A stretch of DNA of 33,460 nucleotides from Fibrobacter sp. UBA1313 (GTDB lineage: Bacteria; Fibrobacterota; Fibrobacteria; Fibrobacterales; Fibrobacteraceae). The translations under genes and the position numbers were made by a program. The number at the start of each line of letters is the position of its first letter. Position 1 is the first letter of the stretch. The stretch spans positions 1 to 33,460 of the forward strand of contig DBTP01000096.1 in assembly GCA_002307115.1 (NCBI GenBank), written 5' to 3'. The notes under the pieces are model-generated. The model saw nothing but the letters and a program-made list of their open reading frames with translations. It was not told the origin of the DNA and did no database searches. Positions 23,596 through 31,923 of this stretch are shown piece after piece.

Positions 23596-24689
23596 TGGAT
23601 TTTTTAGGCTTTCATTTTCAAAATCCAGAAGCTTTTTTCTTATTGTTTTTGGTTCCTTTCCTGATCTTTGATTATTGGTGGAGCCAGCGGAAACGTAAGA
23701 GTACGATTAAGTTCCCAGCACTTGCCCTTGCACGTAAAGCGAAGCCAAGTTGGACGATGCGCTTGCGTCATATGGTTCCCGGGCTTCGCATCGCTGCACT
23801 CTGTTGTTTTGTAGTGGCACTTTCCCGACCGCAGAACGCAACAGAAGTGGAATATACGTCAACGGATGGTGTGGATATTATGCTGGCGTTGGATGTGTCT
23901 GGTTCCATGGGCATTTTGGATATGCTGACGCCTTCGGAGCGAGTAAAGCTCGGCGTGATGAATGCGGAACGTGTTTTGAAAACGGGTGAGTTTTGGAATT
24001 ACAGTCGTTTGGGTTATGCTAAAATTGTGATTTCTGATTTTATTCAGAAGCGCAAGAGCGACCGTATTGGGCTTTCTGTATTTGCGGGGCGTTCTTTTAC
24101 GCAGTGCCCTTTAACGCTGGACTACGGATCCCTTTTGGAAATCCTCGGTGCGGTGAATGATTCGACGGCTCCTGGGAATGGCACCGCTATTGGCGATGGG
24201 TTGATGACATCCCTTGCTCGATTGGAAAAATCAGAGGCGAAGTCGCGGATTGTGATTTTGTTGACCGATGGTCGCGATAATGCATCTCTCGTGCCACCGC
24301 TCCATGCTGCGGAAGTGGCGAAGGCTCTTGGGGTTAAAGTGTATACGGTGGGCGTGGGAAAAAAGAATGGCTCTGTTCTCGCTTTTCAGCAAAATCCGTG
24401 GACGGGCGAGATTTCATGGGGTGAACGTGAGATTACTCCGGAAGAAGGCATTGATGAAAGTGTGCTGAAACAAATTTCGACGATGACGGGAGGAAAGTTC
24501 TACCGCGCTGAGAATAAAGAGGACCTGGAAGATATTTACGCGAATATTGATAAACTGGAAAAAACGGAGATTCAGACGATTGCTTATGCTCGCTATGCAG
24601 AAAAGTTTTATCCATGGCTTTTGGCGGGAGCGTTACTTTTGCTTTTGGAACTTATTTTGGCCAATACGCGCTTTGTGAGGATTCCATGA
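23595..24689 (+). CDS. batA: BatA-like VWA membrane protein
   Basis: 364 residues from ATG 23595, which follows AGGAGG (23583-23588); the in-frame GTG at 23592 is less likely. Two N-terminal hydrophobic helices (about 11-27 and 61-77) are followed by ALSRPQ and a VWA domain with an intact metal site: DVSGSM (Asp100, Ser102, Ser104), Thr197 in GNGTAIG, and LLTDGRDN. A C-terminal membrane helix (PWLLAGALLLLLELIL) closes the chain, as in BatA/BatB. Compared with the usual spacing, roughly 30 extra residues (about 106-138) lie between the metal motif and the following helix. The stop overlaps the next start by four bases (ATGA). The family is linked to aerotolerance and envelope stress; the exact role is unsettled. 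Confidence 0.88.
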   Translation: MDFLGFHFQNPEAFFLLFLVPFLIFDYWWSQRKRKSTIKFPALALARKAKPSWTMRLRHMVPGLRIAALCCFVVALSRPQNATEVEYTSTDGVDIMLALDVSGSMGILDMLTPSERVKLGVMNAERVLKTGEFWNYSRLGYAKIVISDFIQKRKSDRIGLSVFAGRSFTQCPLTLDYGSLLEILGAVNDSTAPGNGTAIGDGLMTSLARLEKSEAKSRIVILLTDGRDNASLVPPLHAAEVAKALGVKVYTVGVGKKNGSVLAFQQNPWTGEISWGEREITPEEGIDESVLKQISTMTGGKFYRAENKEDLEDIYANIDKLEKTEIQTIAYARYAEKFYPWLLAGALLLLLELILANTRFVRIP

Positions 24690-25714
24690 GATTTGCTGAG
24701 ATTCAATTTTTATGGGGTTTGTTTACCCTGCCTTTGTTCGCGATGCTTTTTGTGTATGCGGGTTATCGTCGTAAGAAGTTAGCGGCAAGGTTTGCTTCTC
24801 TTCCCATGCTTCCGAAGATTGCGACATCGCTTTCGCCTTGGCGCCGTAGAACCAAGATGTGCCTTTTGTTGTTGGCGATAGCGTTCTTGTTTGTGGCTTT
24901 GGCGCGCCCTCAGTGGGGACGCAAAATGGAGCATATCGAGCGTCGCGGTCTCGATCTGGTGCTTGCCCAGGATATTTCGCTTTCGATGCTCGCAGAGGAT
25001 ATAAAACCGAATCGATTGGTGCGTTCCCGGCATGAAATTTCGGCGTTTTTAGAAACGCTCACGGGAGACCGAGTAGGCCTGGTGGCCTTTTCAGGAGAGG
25101 CGCAGACGATGGTGCCTTTGACTCTTGATTACGGCACGGTGCAGATGATGTTGAAGGAATTGAGTCCGGGTTGGTTGATGCCTGGGACGGATTTGTCAGC
25201 AGCAATCAATAAGGGTTTGCAAATATTCAAACGTTCTAAAGTACCGAGCCAATATTCGGTGATGATTCTCATGACCGATGGTGAAGAACAAGATGCAAAA
25301 GCAATAGAAGCGGCGAAGGTGGCTGCGGAACAGGGCGTGCGCATTTATACCGTGGGCATAGGATCCCGAGAAGGAGTGCCGATTCCCATGCCTTCAGAAA
25401 ATGGGGAAGTCACTTACCATAAGGATCGTTTTGGGAATATTGTGACTACGCGTCTAGAAGAATCGACATTGCAGGAAATTGCCTCTATCACGGGAGGACG
25501 TTACTATTACGCGAACCCGGGAGAGTTCCAGTTACAGAAAGTGCTTTCAGAAATAGCGACGTTGGAGAAGAAGGATAATTCTTCAAATCAGTTGGAAAAC
25601 TATCAGGATCATTATCAGGTATTTTTAGCGATTGCAATGATTCTTTTGCTTGCTGAAGCGATGATTTCGGAACGTGGTCGTTTGCACAAAAAAGAAAACG
25701 GAAGATTTAGCTGA
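24686..25714 (+). CDS. batB: BatB-like VWA membrane protein
   Basis: 342 residues from ATG 24686, which overlaps the batA stop; a longer upstream frame lies inside batA and is ignored. N-terminal helices (about 8-25 and 57-72) are followed by ALARPQWG and a VWA domain with Asp96, Ser98, Ser100 (QDISLSM), Thr in PGTDLSAA, and LMTDGEEQD. The end has a membrane helix (VFLAIAMILLLAEAM). It is the second of the paired VWA proteins typical of Bat operons and lacks the insertion seen in the batA product. Eight bases separate it from batC. It is expected to form an inner-membrane complex with the batA product and the TPR proteins. Confidence 0.88.
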   Translation: MRFAEIQFLWGLFTLPLFAMLFVYAGYRRKKLAARFASLPMLPKIATSLSPWRRRTKMCLLLLAIAFLFVALARPQWGRKMEHIERRGLDLVLAQDISLSMLAEDIKPNRLVRSRHEISAFLETLTGDRVGLVAFSGEAQTMVPLTLDYGTVQMMLKELSPGWLMPGTDLSAAINKGLQIFKRSKVPSQYSVMILMTDGEEQDAKAIEAAKVAAEQGVRIYTVGIGSREGVPIPMPSENGEVTYHKDRFGNIVTTRLEESTLQEIASITGGRYYYANPGEFQLQKVLSEIATLEKKDNSSNQLENYQDHYQVFLAIAMILLLAEAMISERGRLHKKENGRFS

Positions 25715-25722
25715 GTGTCAAT

Positions 25723-26469
25723 ATGAAAAAGTGTTATCGATTATTAGGACTTATTTTGGTGCTTGCGCTCACTGTGGCGGCCCGTCCCATCAATGATGGG
25801 AATAAACTTTTTGCGAAGGGCGACTATGCAGACGCGCTCAAAAAGTATATGGATGCGCGGAAAGATGAGCCTGCCAACCCCTTGTTATTTTACAACATTG
25901 GTACCTGTCAGTACAAGCTGGGAAATTTTGCGGAGGCGAAGGCAGAGTTAGAAAGTGCGGTGCGGATGCCCGATTCTGCATTGGCTTCCAAGGCAGCCTA
26001 TAATTTGGCAAATACTTACTTTCGTCTGGGAGAAAAAGCGTCCGAACCTTCTGAGCGCATTGCGGCCTGGCGCGAATCCGTGGGATATCTCAAAAAAGCG
26101 ATTGATCTTAATTCGAACTTTGAAAATGCGAAACGCAATGTGGAGATTGTCCAGCGTAAGTTGAAAGAGGAATTGGACAAACAGAAAGAAGAAAAGAAAA
26201 AAGATCCGGAAAAAAATAAGGATCAGAAACAACCGAAGTTAAGCGAAAAAGCGGAGCAAATATTAGCGCGGGCGTTGCAGATGGCGAAAGAAGGCAAATA
26301 CAATCCGGCAAAGGCTCTTTTGGAAAACACCATTGCTGAAGATTCCACGGCGGGACAGTTGAGTCCTTATGTGCAACGTATTGACGATGTCATTGAAATT
26401 AAAGCAGGACGTAAGCCAAAATCTAAAGTAGATGCTTCCAATACGGATAACGACTTGGGGGTAATTTAA
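25723..26469 (+). CDS. batC: BatC-like secreted TPR protein
   Basis: 248 residues. The signal peptide ends near TVAA. TPR repeats occupy about 24-135 (GNKLFAKGDYADALKKYMDA; FYNIGTCQYKLGNFAEAKAE; YNLANTYFRLGE; YLKKAIDLN). A Lys/Glu-rich coiled segment follows (KEELDKQKEEKKKDPEKNKD), and then a second helical part (KAEQILARALQMAKEGKYNP). This is the usual plan of BatC, which offers a TPR scaffold on the periplasmic side to the VWA proteins. The start codon has no strong ribosome site. The TAA shares one base with the next ATG, so translation is probably coupled. Confidence 0.82.
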   Translation: MKKCYRLLGLILVLALTVAARPINDGNKLFAKGDYADALKKYMDARKDEPANPLLFYNIGTCQYKLGNFAEAKAELESAVRMPDSALASKAAYNLANTYFRLGEKASEPSERIAAWRESVGYLKKAIDLNSNFENAKRNVEIVQRKLKEELDKQKEEKKKDPEKNKDQKQPKLSEKAEQILARALQMAKEGKYNPAKALLENTIAEDSTAGQLSPYVQRIDDVIEIKAGRKPKSKVDASNTDNDLGVI

Positions 26470-27092
26470 TGAGCACATTTACCAAATCTTTCGTAGTAGT
26501 TTTAGCTTTGTTTGTCTCTGTTTCTTTTGCGGCACCGAAATCTCCCAATGCCTATTATAGTGATGCGGCGTTCCAGTATATTGAGAGTCGATTGCCTACC
26601 GCAGAGATCACCTGCAAAGAGGGCCTCTCTTATTATCCGAGTGATTCCAAGTTGCAAATGCTTCTTGATAGAATCCAAGAAGCGAAAGACGAGCAGAAGA
26701 ATCAGAATAAGAAAGATAATCAAGACCAAAATAAAGACAAGAATAAGGATCAGAAGCAAGATCAAAATAAAGATCAGCAACAAAATCAAGATCAGAACCA
26801 AGACCAGAATAAAGATAAGGATCAAAATAAGGATCAGGATCAGAAGAAGGATCAAGACAAAAAGCAGGACCAGAAACAAGATCCGAATCAACAACAAGGT
26901 TCTAGTTCCAGCCAAGGTTCTCCTCAGTCTTCTGATAGTGGGGCCCAAAATGAGCCGCCTCAGCAATTGCCTCCAGGGGCGTTGAACCCTGAACAAGCCT
27001 CTCAGTTGCTCAAGGACTTTGATGAGCAGAATGGAGAGCGGAAGCCTTGGAAACCAGTGCGTGGGACTGTGCGTCCTGAAAAAGACTGGTAA
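26469..27092 (+). CDS. Secreted TPR-like protein with long D/Q/N/K segment
   Basis: 207 residues, last gene of the Bat operon. A signal peptide (about 1-22) is followed by a short helical unit resembling a single TPR (YSDAAFQYIESRLPTAEI to LLDRIQEAKDEQ). Residues about 75-143 consist almost only of Asp, Gln, Asn and Lys in imperfect DQNKDK-type repeats. A Ser/Gly/Pro linker then leads to a compact conserved-looking tail (ALNPEQASQLLKDFDEQNG, ending RPEKDW). Similar tails close some BatC-type proteins, so it may be a second BatC-like product whose middle expanded by repeat slippage. I do not recognise it as a named family. Its reading frame is supported by the shared stop/start base with batC. 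Confidence 0.72.
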   Translation: MSTFTKSFVVVLALFVSVSFAAPKSPNAYYSDAAFQYIESRLPTAEITCKEGLSYYPSDSKLQMLLDRIQEAKDEQKNQNKKDNQDQNKDKNKDQKQDQNKDQQQNQDQNQDQNKDKDQNKDQDQKKDQDKKQDQKQDPNQQQGSSSSQGSPQSSDSGAQNEPPQQLPPGALNPEQASQLLKDFDEQNGERKPWKPVRGTVRPEKDW

Positions 27093-27434
27093 AGTTGTCT
27101 ATGAATTTAGAGCGTCTTTAAAGTTCGTTTTCGATGCAAAGAAGCCGATACCTGTTAGGCAAGGTCATCGGTTTTGTAATGAACTTTTCCTCAGATTGGC
27201 CTTATGGAATTTTGAGGTGACGACACGCCGAGATACTACACTATTTTTCATTCCCGCAAACCAATTTTTAGAACGTTCATCTACGAGAGTTAAAATCCCG
27301 AGAGTTGTATTTTCAACTTCGCTGTGATCGTACCAATAGTGACGTCATTTTTGAATAGACGTCTCCATGAGGGGTCTTTTTCTATTTGTTGTTATTTGAA
27401 GTCGAGAATTCAATTAGATACGTGCGGGTCAAAT
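27093..27434. other. Intergenic region after the Bat operon
   Basis: This 342-base stretch separates convergent operons. I see no convincing gene. Short frames on both strands match nothing I know; the longest minus-strand one (about 57 codons, ending LRKSSLQNR) starts right after a stop. The only structure is the weak terminator described separately. Confidence 0.4.
27357..27382 (+). terminator. Weak candidate terminator of the Bat operon
   Basis: AGA plus CTCC can pair with GGGG plus TCT across an ATGA loop with a three-base bulge, followed by TTTTTC. It lies 265 bases past the last stop, which would give a long 3' leader-like tail. A palindromic GACGTC occurs twice just upstream (27341-27346, 27358-27363). 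Confidence 0.35.
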
Positions 27435-27461
27435 AAAAAAGCTTCTGTTGTTCAGAAGCCT
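27435..27461 (-). terminator. Terminator of the minus-strand nadA operon
   Basis: On the minus strand GCTTCTG, loop AACAA, CAGAAGC is followed by six T residues. The seven-base stem is perfect, and it begins 38 bases beyond the stop of the last gene of that operon. Confidence 0.85.
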
Positions 27462-27498
27462 TGGGGCATTGTTCGTTTGTCGAAAATGATTTTGACGC

Positions 27499-28182
27499 TT
27501 AGAACTGGTAAAAAAGTTTCATTCCTAGTTCACCAAAATGTTGGTACAAGGATTTATCCAGTGCACAAAATCCATTATCGGGAGTCGAGACACTTCCAAA
27601 AGAAAGGAGCCGATAACGTAAAGCTATGTCTATGCCAATATTATCTGTTATCAGATAATGCATGGTGAAAGAAGGAGCGATGCCGTTTCCACTGTGGACG
27701 GCGTTGCCTATTTTTTCGCTGCCATACTCGTCATGGCCAATAACGGATCCATTAACCTCTAAGCGGGCGAATGAATAAGCGAGACCGAGAGCGAGTTGGA
27801 ACTTTTCTGGCCAGAAGAAATTATAGCGGTATTCTACGGAGGCTCTCCAATAATTGGCCTCTTTTTCTGTGGCGAGGGAGGAATCGTCTTCCGCATAACC
27901 CACAGAGGGATTCCACATACCAAAGGAAACGGCAATCGTGTGCTGATTCATGTTGGCGCCAATTTCAATATTGGGAATAAAAAAGCTACTCAGATTGGGG
28001 ATGTAGACTCTTTCTTTGGCATCTTCGTCATCGTTGGTTTCAACGTAGCCTTTACCATCCATGTCGCCTTGAGTAAAAGTGGCATCCAATCCTAAGGCAA
28101 TGTAATGGGATCGCACAATGTGAAGTCCACCGGCAAAAGAGAGGGATGCGAGTACGAGAACCAAAATGTGTATTTTTTTCAT
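27499..28182 (-). CDS. Small outer-membrane beta-barrel protein
   Basis: 227 residues. The signal peptide ends near SLSFAGG. The rest alternates polar and hydrophobic residues with aromatic girdles (EYRYNFFWPEKFQLALGLAY; IGIDIALRYRLLSFG) and ends MKLFYQF with terminal Phe, as expected of an eight-stranded barrel of OmpW/OmpA-barrel size. It lies 18 bases after nadA and is the last gene before a strong terminator, so it is probably co-transcribed with the nadA group although functionally unrelated by appearance. No specific family is recognised; ligand and role are unknown. Confidence 0.7.
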   Translation of the reverse strand: MKKIHILVLVLASLSFAGGLHIVRSHYIALGLDATFTQGDMDGKGYVETNDDEDAKERVYIPNLSSFFIPNIEIGANMNQHTIAVSFGMWNPSVGYAEDDSSLATEKEANYWRASVEYRYNFFWPEKFQLALGLAYSFARLEVNGSVIGHDEYGSEKIGNAVHSGNGIAPSFTMHYLITDNIGIDIALRYRLLSFGSVSTPDNGFCALDKSLYQHFGELGMKLFYQF

Positions 28183-28200
28183 GAAACTTTTCCTTGACTA

Positions 28201-29217
28201 TTAGAGAGCGGCATAATGGAACATGGCATCAATGCATTTCTTCGCTTTTTTTCGAAGCGATTCATCCATTTCAATTTTCATTGCCTTTTCTGGATGACGT
28301 AGCGTTTTCAGAATGTTGTCAAGGGAGTTCGATTTCATGTATCTGCACATGCTACAACTTCCAATAAACGTTTTATTTGGTAGTTCCGTTTGTAAACGGG
28401 CGCTGAGACCGCATTCGGTGAGGAGTAGGAATGGGGTGTGTGCGGGGGCTTCTTTGATGTATTTGATCATCTGCCCTGTACTTCCGACGAAATCGCTCAG
28501 TAAGGCGACCCCTGGGTGACATTCGGGGTGGCTCACCACGCGGAGGCCTGAATTTTGCTCACGAAAAAAGCGGATCATTTCGGGATCGTATTGTTCGTGG
28601 ACGTAACAAGTGCCACTGTGTAGGATTATTTTTTTCTGAATGCCATTTTTGATGAGCTCTGCCTGGAGATTTTGCCCCATAAGGCGATCGGGTAAGAAAA
28701 CGATTTTATCGTTATCCAATCGGGAAACAATGTGCATCACATTGGAACTGGTGACGCACACATCACATTCTGATTTGACGTCCGCCGTCGTATTTATGTA
28801 GCAAACGAACGTATGATCGGGGTATTTTTGACGAAGGGCACGGACTTCATCGCCTGTGATACTATCCGCAAGGCTACACCCGATGAGAGATCCTGGAATC
28901 AAGACTTCCTTAGAAGGATTCAAAATCTTTGCGGTTTCGCCCATGAAACGTACCGCAGCAAAGACGATCATGTCGGCATTGACTTTGGTGGCGTCCTGAC
29001 TAAGTTTAAAACTATCGCCCTCATAATCGGCAACACTCATGATAATTTCTGGAGCCACGTAACTGTGCGCAAGAATCACCGCATTGTGTTGCTTTTTTAA
29101 CTCTTGAATTTCGTTGATCACGGGAATCATGCGTTCGCAAGTCTCATAGCTATAATTGCAGAGGACGCTTCCTGGCTGAATCACTTTAAGGCGGTCGTAA
29201 AGTTCTTGTGCTGTCAT
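28201..29217 (-). CDS. nadA: Quinolinate synthase NadA
   Basis: 338 residues, cytoplasmic. NadA condenses iminoaspartate with dihydroxyacetone phosphate to give quinolinate in de novo NAD synthesis, using an oxygen-sensitive [4Fe-4S] cluster. The three cluster Cys positions are recognisable: Cys114 in GCSLADS, Cys204 in SGTCYVHE, and Cys288 or Cys291 in GSCSMCRYM. Other conserved parts are AHSYVAPEI, FMGETAKIL, YINTTADVKSE, and VGSTGQM. Length is normal. The ATG overlaps the upstream ApaH-like gene's stop by four bases. No nadB or nadC is in the window. Confidence 0.95.
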   Translation of the reverse strand: MTAQELYDRLKVIQPGSVLCNYSYETCERMIPVINEIQELKKQHNAVILAHSYVAPEIIMSVADYEGDSFKLSQDATKVNADMIVFAAVRFMGETAKILNPSKEVLIPGSLIGCSLADSITGDEVRALRQKYPDHTFVCYINTTADVKSECDVCVTSSNVMHIVSRLDNDKIVFLPDRLMGQNLQAELIKNGIQKKIILHSGTCYVHEQYDPEMIRFFREQNSGLRVVSHPECHPGVALLSDFVGSTGQMIKYIKEAPAHTPFLLLTECGLSARLQTELPNKTFIGSCSMCRYMKSNSLDNILKTLRHPEKAMKIEMDESLRKKAKKCIDAMFHYAAL

Positions 29218-29906
29218 GTTTTTAAAGTAGCAAAATAAGGGTGTTTCTTTTTATTGACTTCGGAATAGACTTCTTTGGCGGGCACACTATAGAGGCGGTC
29301 TTCTTCTGGGCACCAAGCGGAAAGACTTCTCCCGTATACACAACCTGAATCTAGGCCTTTGAATAGGGGAACATTCAGTAATCCTTTCATCGCCCAGTGT
29401 CCGAAAACAATAGGTTTTGGCCACTGAACACAATCATACCATGCAGGATTATTTTTATTATCCAAATCTTTGCCACAACCATCCCATGTCCGAATGGTGA
29501 GAAGCAAGTTGGGATCCATGGAACTCAGATTGGTTTTACCGGGTTCAATCCCTGCATGAACCAGCAACGCTTGGGGAGTATCTATCCAAAGTGGCCATTG
29601 GGAAACGATGGACGCCACCCATTCCGGCTCTTGAATGATCGCCGCCATTTTCTTTTCTTTATCCGTCCAAATTTCTTTAGGCGTATCGACAAGTCGCAGT
29701 AATCGCGCTTCATGATTGCCGCGGACACAATGAATGTCGTTTTTGAGAATAAACTGGATCACCCCTACAGAATCAGGGCCTTTATTAATCGTATCACCGG
29801 TTTGATAAATCGTATCCTTGTGGGGAACATAACCAAAAAGATTTACAATTTCCTGAAGTTCATTCAAGCATCCATGAACATCCCCAATAAAAAGGGTTCT
29901 ATTCAT
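29214..29906 (-). CDS. ApaH-like Ser/Thr-type metallophosphatase
   Basis: 230 residues from ATG 29906; a longer frame reaches into the upstream gene and is discarded because the start at 29906 overlaps that gene's stop (ATGA) and has AAGG upstream. Metal-binding motifs of the calcineurin-like family are all present: GDVHGC (Asp9, His11), TGDTINKGP (Asp38), RGNHEA (62-67), LLVHAG and FGHWA. The set resembles symmetrical diadenosine tetraphosphatase (ApaH) and PrpA-type protein phosphatases, which share this core. It is somewhat shorter than E. coli ApaH. Substrate could be Ap4A, capped RNA ends or phosphoproteins; the sequence alone does not decide. Confidence 0.85.
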   Translation of the reverse strand: MNRTLFIGDVHGCLNELQEIVNLFGYVPHKDTIYQTGDTINKGPDSVGVIQFILKNDIHCVRGNHEARLLRLVDTPKEIWTDKEKKMAAIIQEPEWVASIVSQWPLWIDTPQALLVHAGIEPGKTNLSSMDPNLLLTIRTWDGCGKDLDNKNNPAWYDCVQWPKPIVFGHWAMKGLLNVPLFKGLDSGCVYGRSLSAWCPEEDRLYSVPAKEVYSEVNKKKHPYFATLKT

Positions 29907-30622
29907 TGCGCGCATGCCTTTTTCAGTTTTTGCACCTCTTGTTCCGAGAGTTCCCGGAAATCGCCCGCTTCGAGATCGCCCAAAGATATTCCACAATAAG
30001 TGACTCTTTTAAGGTCGCGAATGGTATGGTTGATGGCTTCCATCATCCGCCGGATTTCCCGGTTTTTACCTTCAGTGAGCACCATTTCGACAAAGCCATT
30101 TTCAAAGTGGATGGCTTCGGCATGGCCCGTTTCTTCAACCCCCGTTTCCTCATCGGTGATGTCGACGCCGTCTACAAGGCGTTGCGCATCGTGACGATTC
30201 AGGGGGCGATCTGTCCATACGAAGTAGCTTCTCGGAATCTGAAAACTAGGGTGGGTGAGAGCGTGGGCGAGTTTCCCATCGTCAGTAAACAACAACAGCC
30301 CGCGACTTTGTAAATCTAATCGTCCGATATATTTCAGGGAACGGTACCCAGGGGGCAAATACTCGTAAACGGTGCGGCGTCCTTGGGGGTCTCCGTTGGA
30401 ACAGAGACATCCAGGGGGCTTATGAAAGAGAAGCACCGTGGTTTTCTCTGGAGGGCGCGCGAGTCGGCCATCGACTTTTACCACATCGTTTTCGCCGACT
30501 TGGAGGCCGGGGCCTTCCACCGGATTTTCGTTGACCGTGACCCGGCCTTCGCGGATGAGATCATCCGCAGCGCGCCTGCTTGCGATGCCGCATAAGGAAA
30601 GAAACTTATTAATCCGCATCAT
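29903..30622 (-). CDS. RsuA/RluB-family rRNA pseudouridine synthase
   Basis: 239 residues from ATG 30622, which has GGAGG six bases upstream; ATG 30619 is the alternative, and the longer frame to 30637 is unlikely. An N-terminal S4 RNA-binding domain (RINKFLSLCGIASRRAADDL) is followed by the catalytic domain with GRLDLQSRGLLLFTDDG (Asp103 as nucleophile), LLFHKPPG and EGKNREIRRM. These enzymes isomerise a uridine in 16S (RsuA) or 23S (RluB/E/F) rRNA. Overall length and S4 domain suit RluB or RsuA; I leave the symbol blank because the target cannot be told here. It overlaps the end of the phosphatase gene upstream by 14 bases. Confidence 0.9.
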   Translation of the reverse strand: MMRINKFLSLCGIASRRAADDLIREGRVTVNENPVEGPGLQVGENDVVKVDGRLARPPEKTTVLLFHKPPGCLCSNGDPQGRRTVYEYLPPGYRSLKYIGRLDLQSRGLLLFTDDGKLAHALTHPSFQIPRSYFVWTDRPLNRHDAQRLVDGVDITDEETGVEETGHAEAIHFENGFVEMVLTEGKNREIRRMMEAINHTIRDLKRVTYCGISLGDLEAGDFRELSEQEVQKLKKACAQ

Positions 30623-31589
30623 CGGAAGCCTCCGCATTTTCCGCTTCGGTTTTTTTCATCCAAGGGGGAATCCTTTTTGTTTTTTCTTTTACGGGTTCTG
30701 GCGGAAGGGGTGGGTACAAAAGCCCGAAGCGTAACCCCGCGGTACTAATTTTGAACGAGTCCACATGGAGCTTTTCGAGAACACTGCGGAGCCAGAAAAG
30801 GCCACAAATGATGACTTCATGTCTTCCATTGTCCAAACCGGGCATTACCGCGCGGAGTTCTCTGGATTGGTTGGATATCCGCGTAATAATTTGTTCCAAA
30901 GTGGCTGTATTAATCTCCAAATCTTCAATCGTCTTAAAATCAAAAGTGAATGTATTCAGATAATTCATCGCCAGTGCGGTTCCCGTACCCCCGATAAGGT
31001 AAACAGGTTTTTTGGCAAATATCTTGAGAGGATTATCTCTGAGAATTTCTTTGGCCCACGATTTATACTCAGGTCCAGGGATAGCCCCCATCTTTTTGAA
31101 AAGGTAAAGTGCACCGACAGGGATCGAAATCGCATTTTTTCCAGAGCAAAGTTCTGTGGAACCACCGCCAATATCAAGCGTCACGATATCATTACCATGC
31201 CATTCGGTGACGGCGCGGAACGTATAGACAGCTTCTTCTTCACCAGTAATGATTCGAGGGCGCACCCACACTGCTTTTTCCACGGCATCAATCACCATGT
31301 CAGGATTCTTTGCTTTGCGCATGGCTTCTGTCATGGCAATCGCTTCAATATTTGCACCTAAACCGTGAGCGATCATACGGAAGCGGGTGAGAATCTTCAC
31401 CAATTCTTCCAATCGCGGTTGCGAAATTTCTCCGCTGTCATAAATATCTTCCCCAAGACGGCAGACTTCTATTTTCTGCACTTTGGGCTGCAATATTTTT
31501 TTCCCATCGGCTCCAATATCCCAATCGGCGATCAGGAGAATGGTGCTGTGGCTACCAATATCAATGGTTGCTGGCAATAAATTAAGCAT
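30609..31589 (-). CDS. Ppx/GppA-family exopolyphosphatase-type enzyme
   Basis: 326 residues. Members hydrolyse polyphosphate and/or pppGpp and belong to the actin-like ATPase fold. The phosphate-binding motifs are present: DIGSHST (residues 10-16), TGEEEA (115-120), and LDIGGGSTEL (138-147), with IGGTGTALA later. It has only the two N-terminal actin-like domains; the C-terminal HD-like part of E. coli Ppx is absent, as in the short form of the family. The tail is Lys/Pro/Glu-rich and probably disordered. It overlaps both neighbours (8 bases upstream, 14 downstream), so it is part of a tight operon. Whether polyP or pppGpp is the true substrate is not visible. Confidence 0.9.
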   Translation of the reverse strand: MLNLLPATIDIGSHSTILLIADWDIGADGKKILQPKVQKIEVCRLGEDIYDSGEISQPRLEELVKILTRFRMIAHGLGANIEAIAMTEAMRKAKNPDMVIDAVEKAVWVRPRIITGEEEAVYTFRAVTEWHGNDIVTLDIGGGSTELCSGKNAISIPVGALYLFKKMGAIPGPEYKSWAKEILRDNPLKIFAKKPVYLIGGTGTALAMNYLNTFTFDFKTIEDLEINTATLEQIITRISNQSRELRAVMPGLDNGRHEVIICGLFWLRSVLEKLHVDSFKISTAGLRFGLLYPPLPPEPVKEKTKRIPPWMKKTEAENAEASDDAD

Positions 31590-31923
31590 CGGTTTTGTCT
31601 GCTGCGGAAACGTCTTCTTTCAAAATACCATTGCGGAGTTTTTCTCTCAAGGTTTCGGAATGAAGCAAAAATTCCTTCGCGTGGGTGATTGCATCTTCGA
31701 CGACGGAGTCTGGGTATTTTTGAGTCCACTCGGCAACGATTGCCGCTGTGTCTTCGCCTAGTGCTTTGCCTTCTCGGATTTCATTCGCCATTTTAAGGGC
31801 CAAAAAAATACCCAACTCAAAAGAGCGTGGCTGTTCACGTCCTTCCAGTAGAGAGGAGATGCGACTTATTTTCCCTGTCAAATCCAGGGATTCCATTTCT
31901 TTAAGGTCTTGTTCGGAAATCAT
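31582..31923 (-). CDS. Small helical protein of unknown function
   Basis: 113 residues, no signal peptide, no membrane segment and no Cys. The sequence predicts several amphipathic helices (EQDLKEMESLDLTGKIS; FELGIFLALKMANEIREG; AEWTQKYPDSVVEDAITHA), and I do not recognise a family. It is the first gene of the ppx-nadA operon, and its stop overlaps the phosphatase start by eight bases, so it is translated with it. A role as partner of the phosphatase is possible but is only guilt by position. The upstream region contains a strongly folding element. Confidence 0.7.
   Translation of the reverse strand: MISEQDLKEMESLDLTGKISRISSLLEGREQPRSFELGIFLALKMANEIREGKALGEDTAAIVAEWTQKYPDSVVEDAITHAKEFLLHSETLREKLRNGILKEDVSAADKTDA

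Noticed and set aside
26502..26996. Antisense Leu/Ile-rich and sense Arg/Ile/Lys-rich frames at the end of the Bat operon
   Set aside because: Both are by-products of the repetitive D/Q/N/K codons; the in-frame protein has a signal peptide and is coupled to batC.
27019..27327. 102-codon plus-strand frame at the end of the Bat operon
   Set aside because: It starts inside the previous gene in a different frame, has no ribosome site and resembles nothing known to me.
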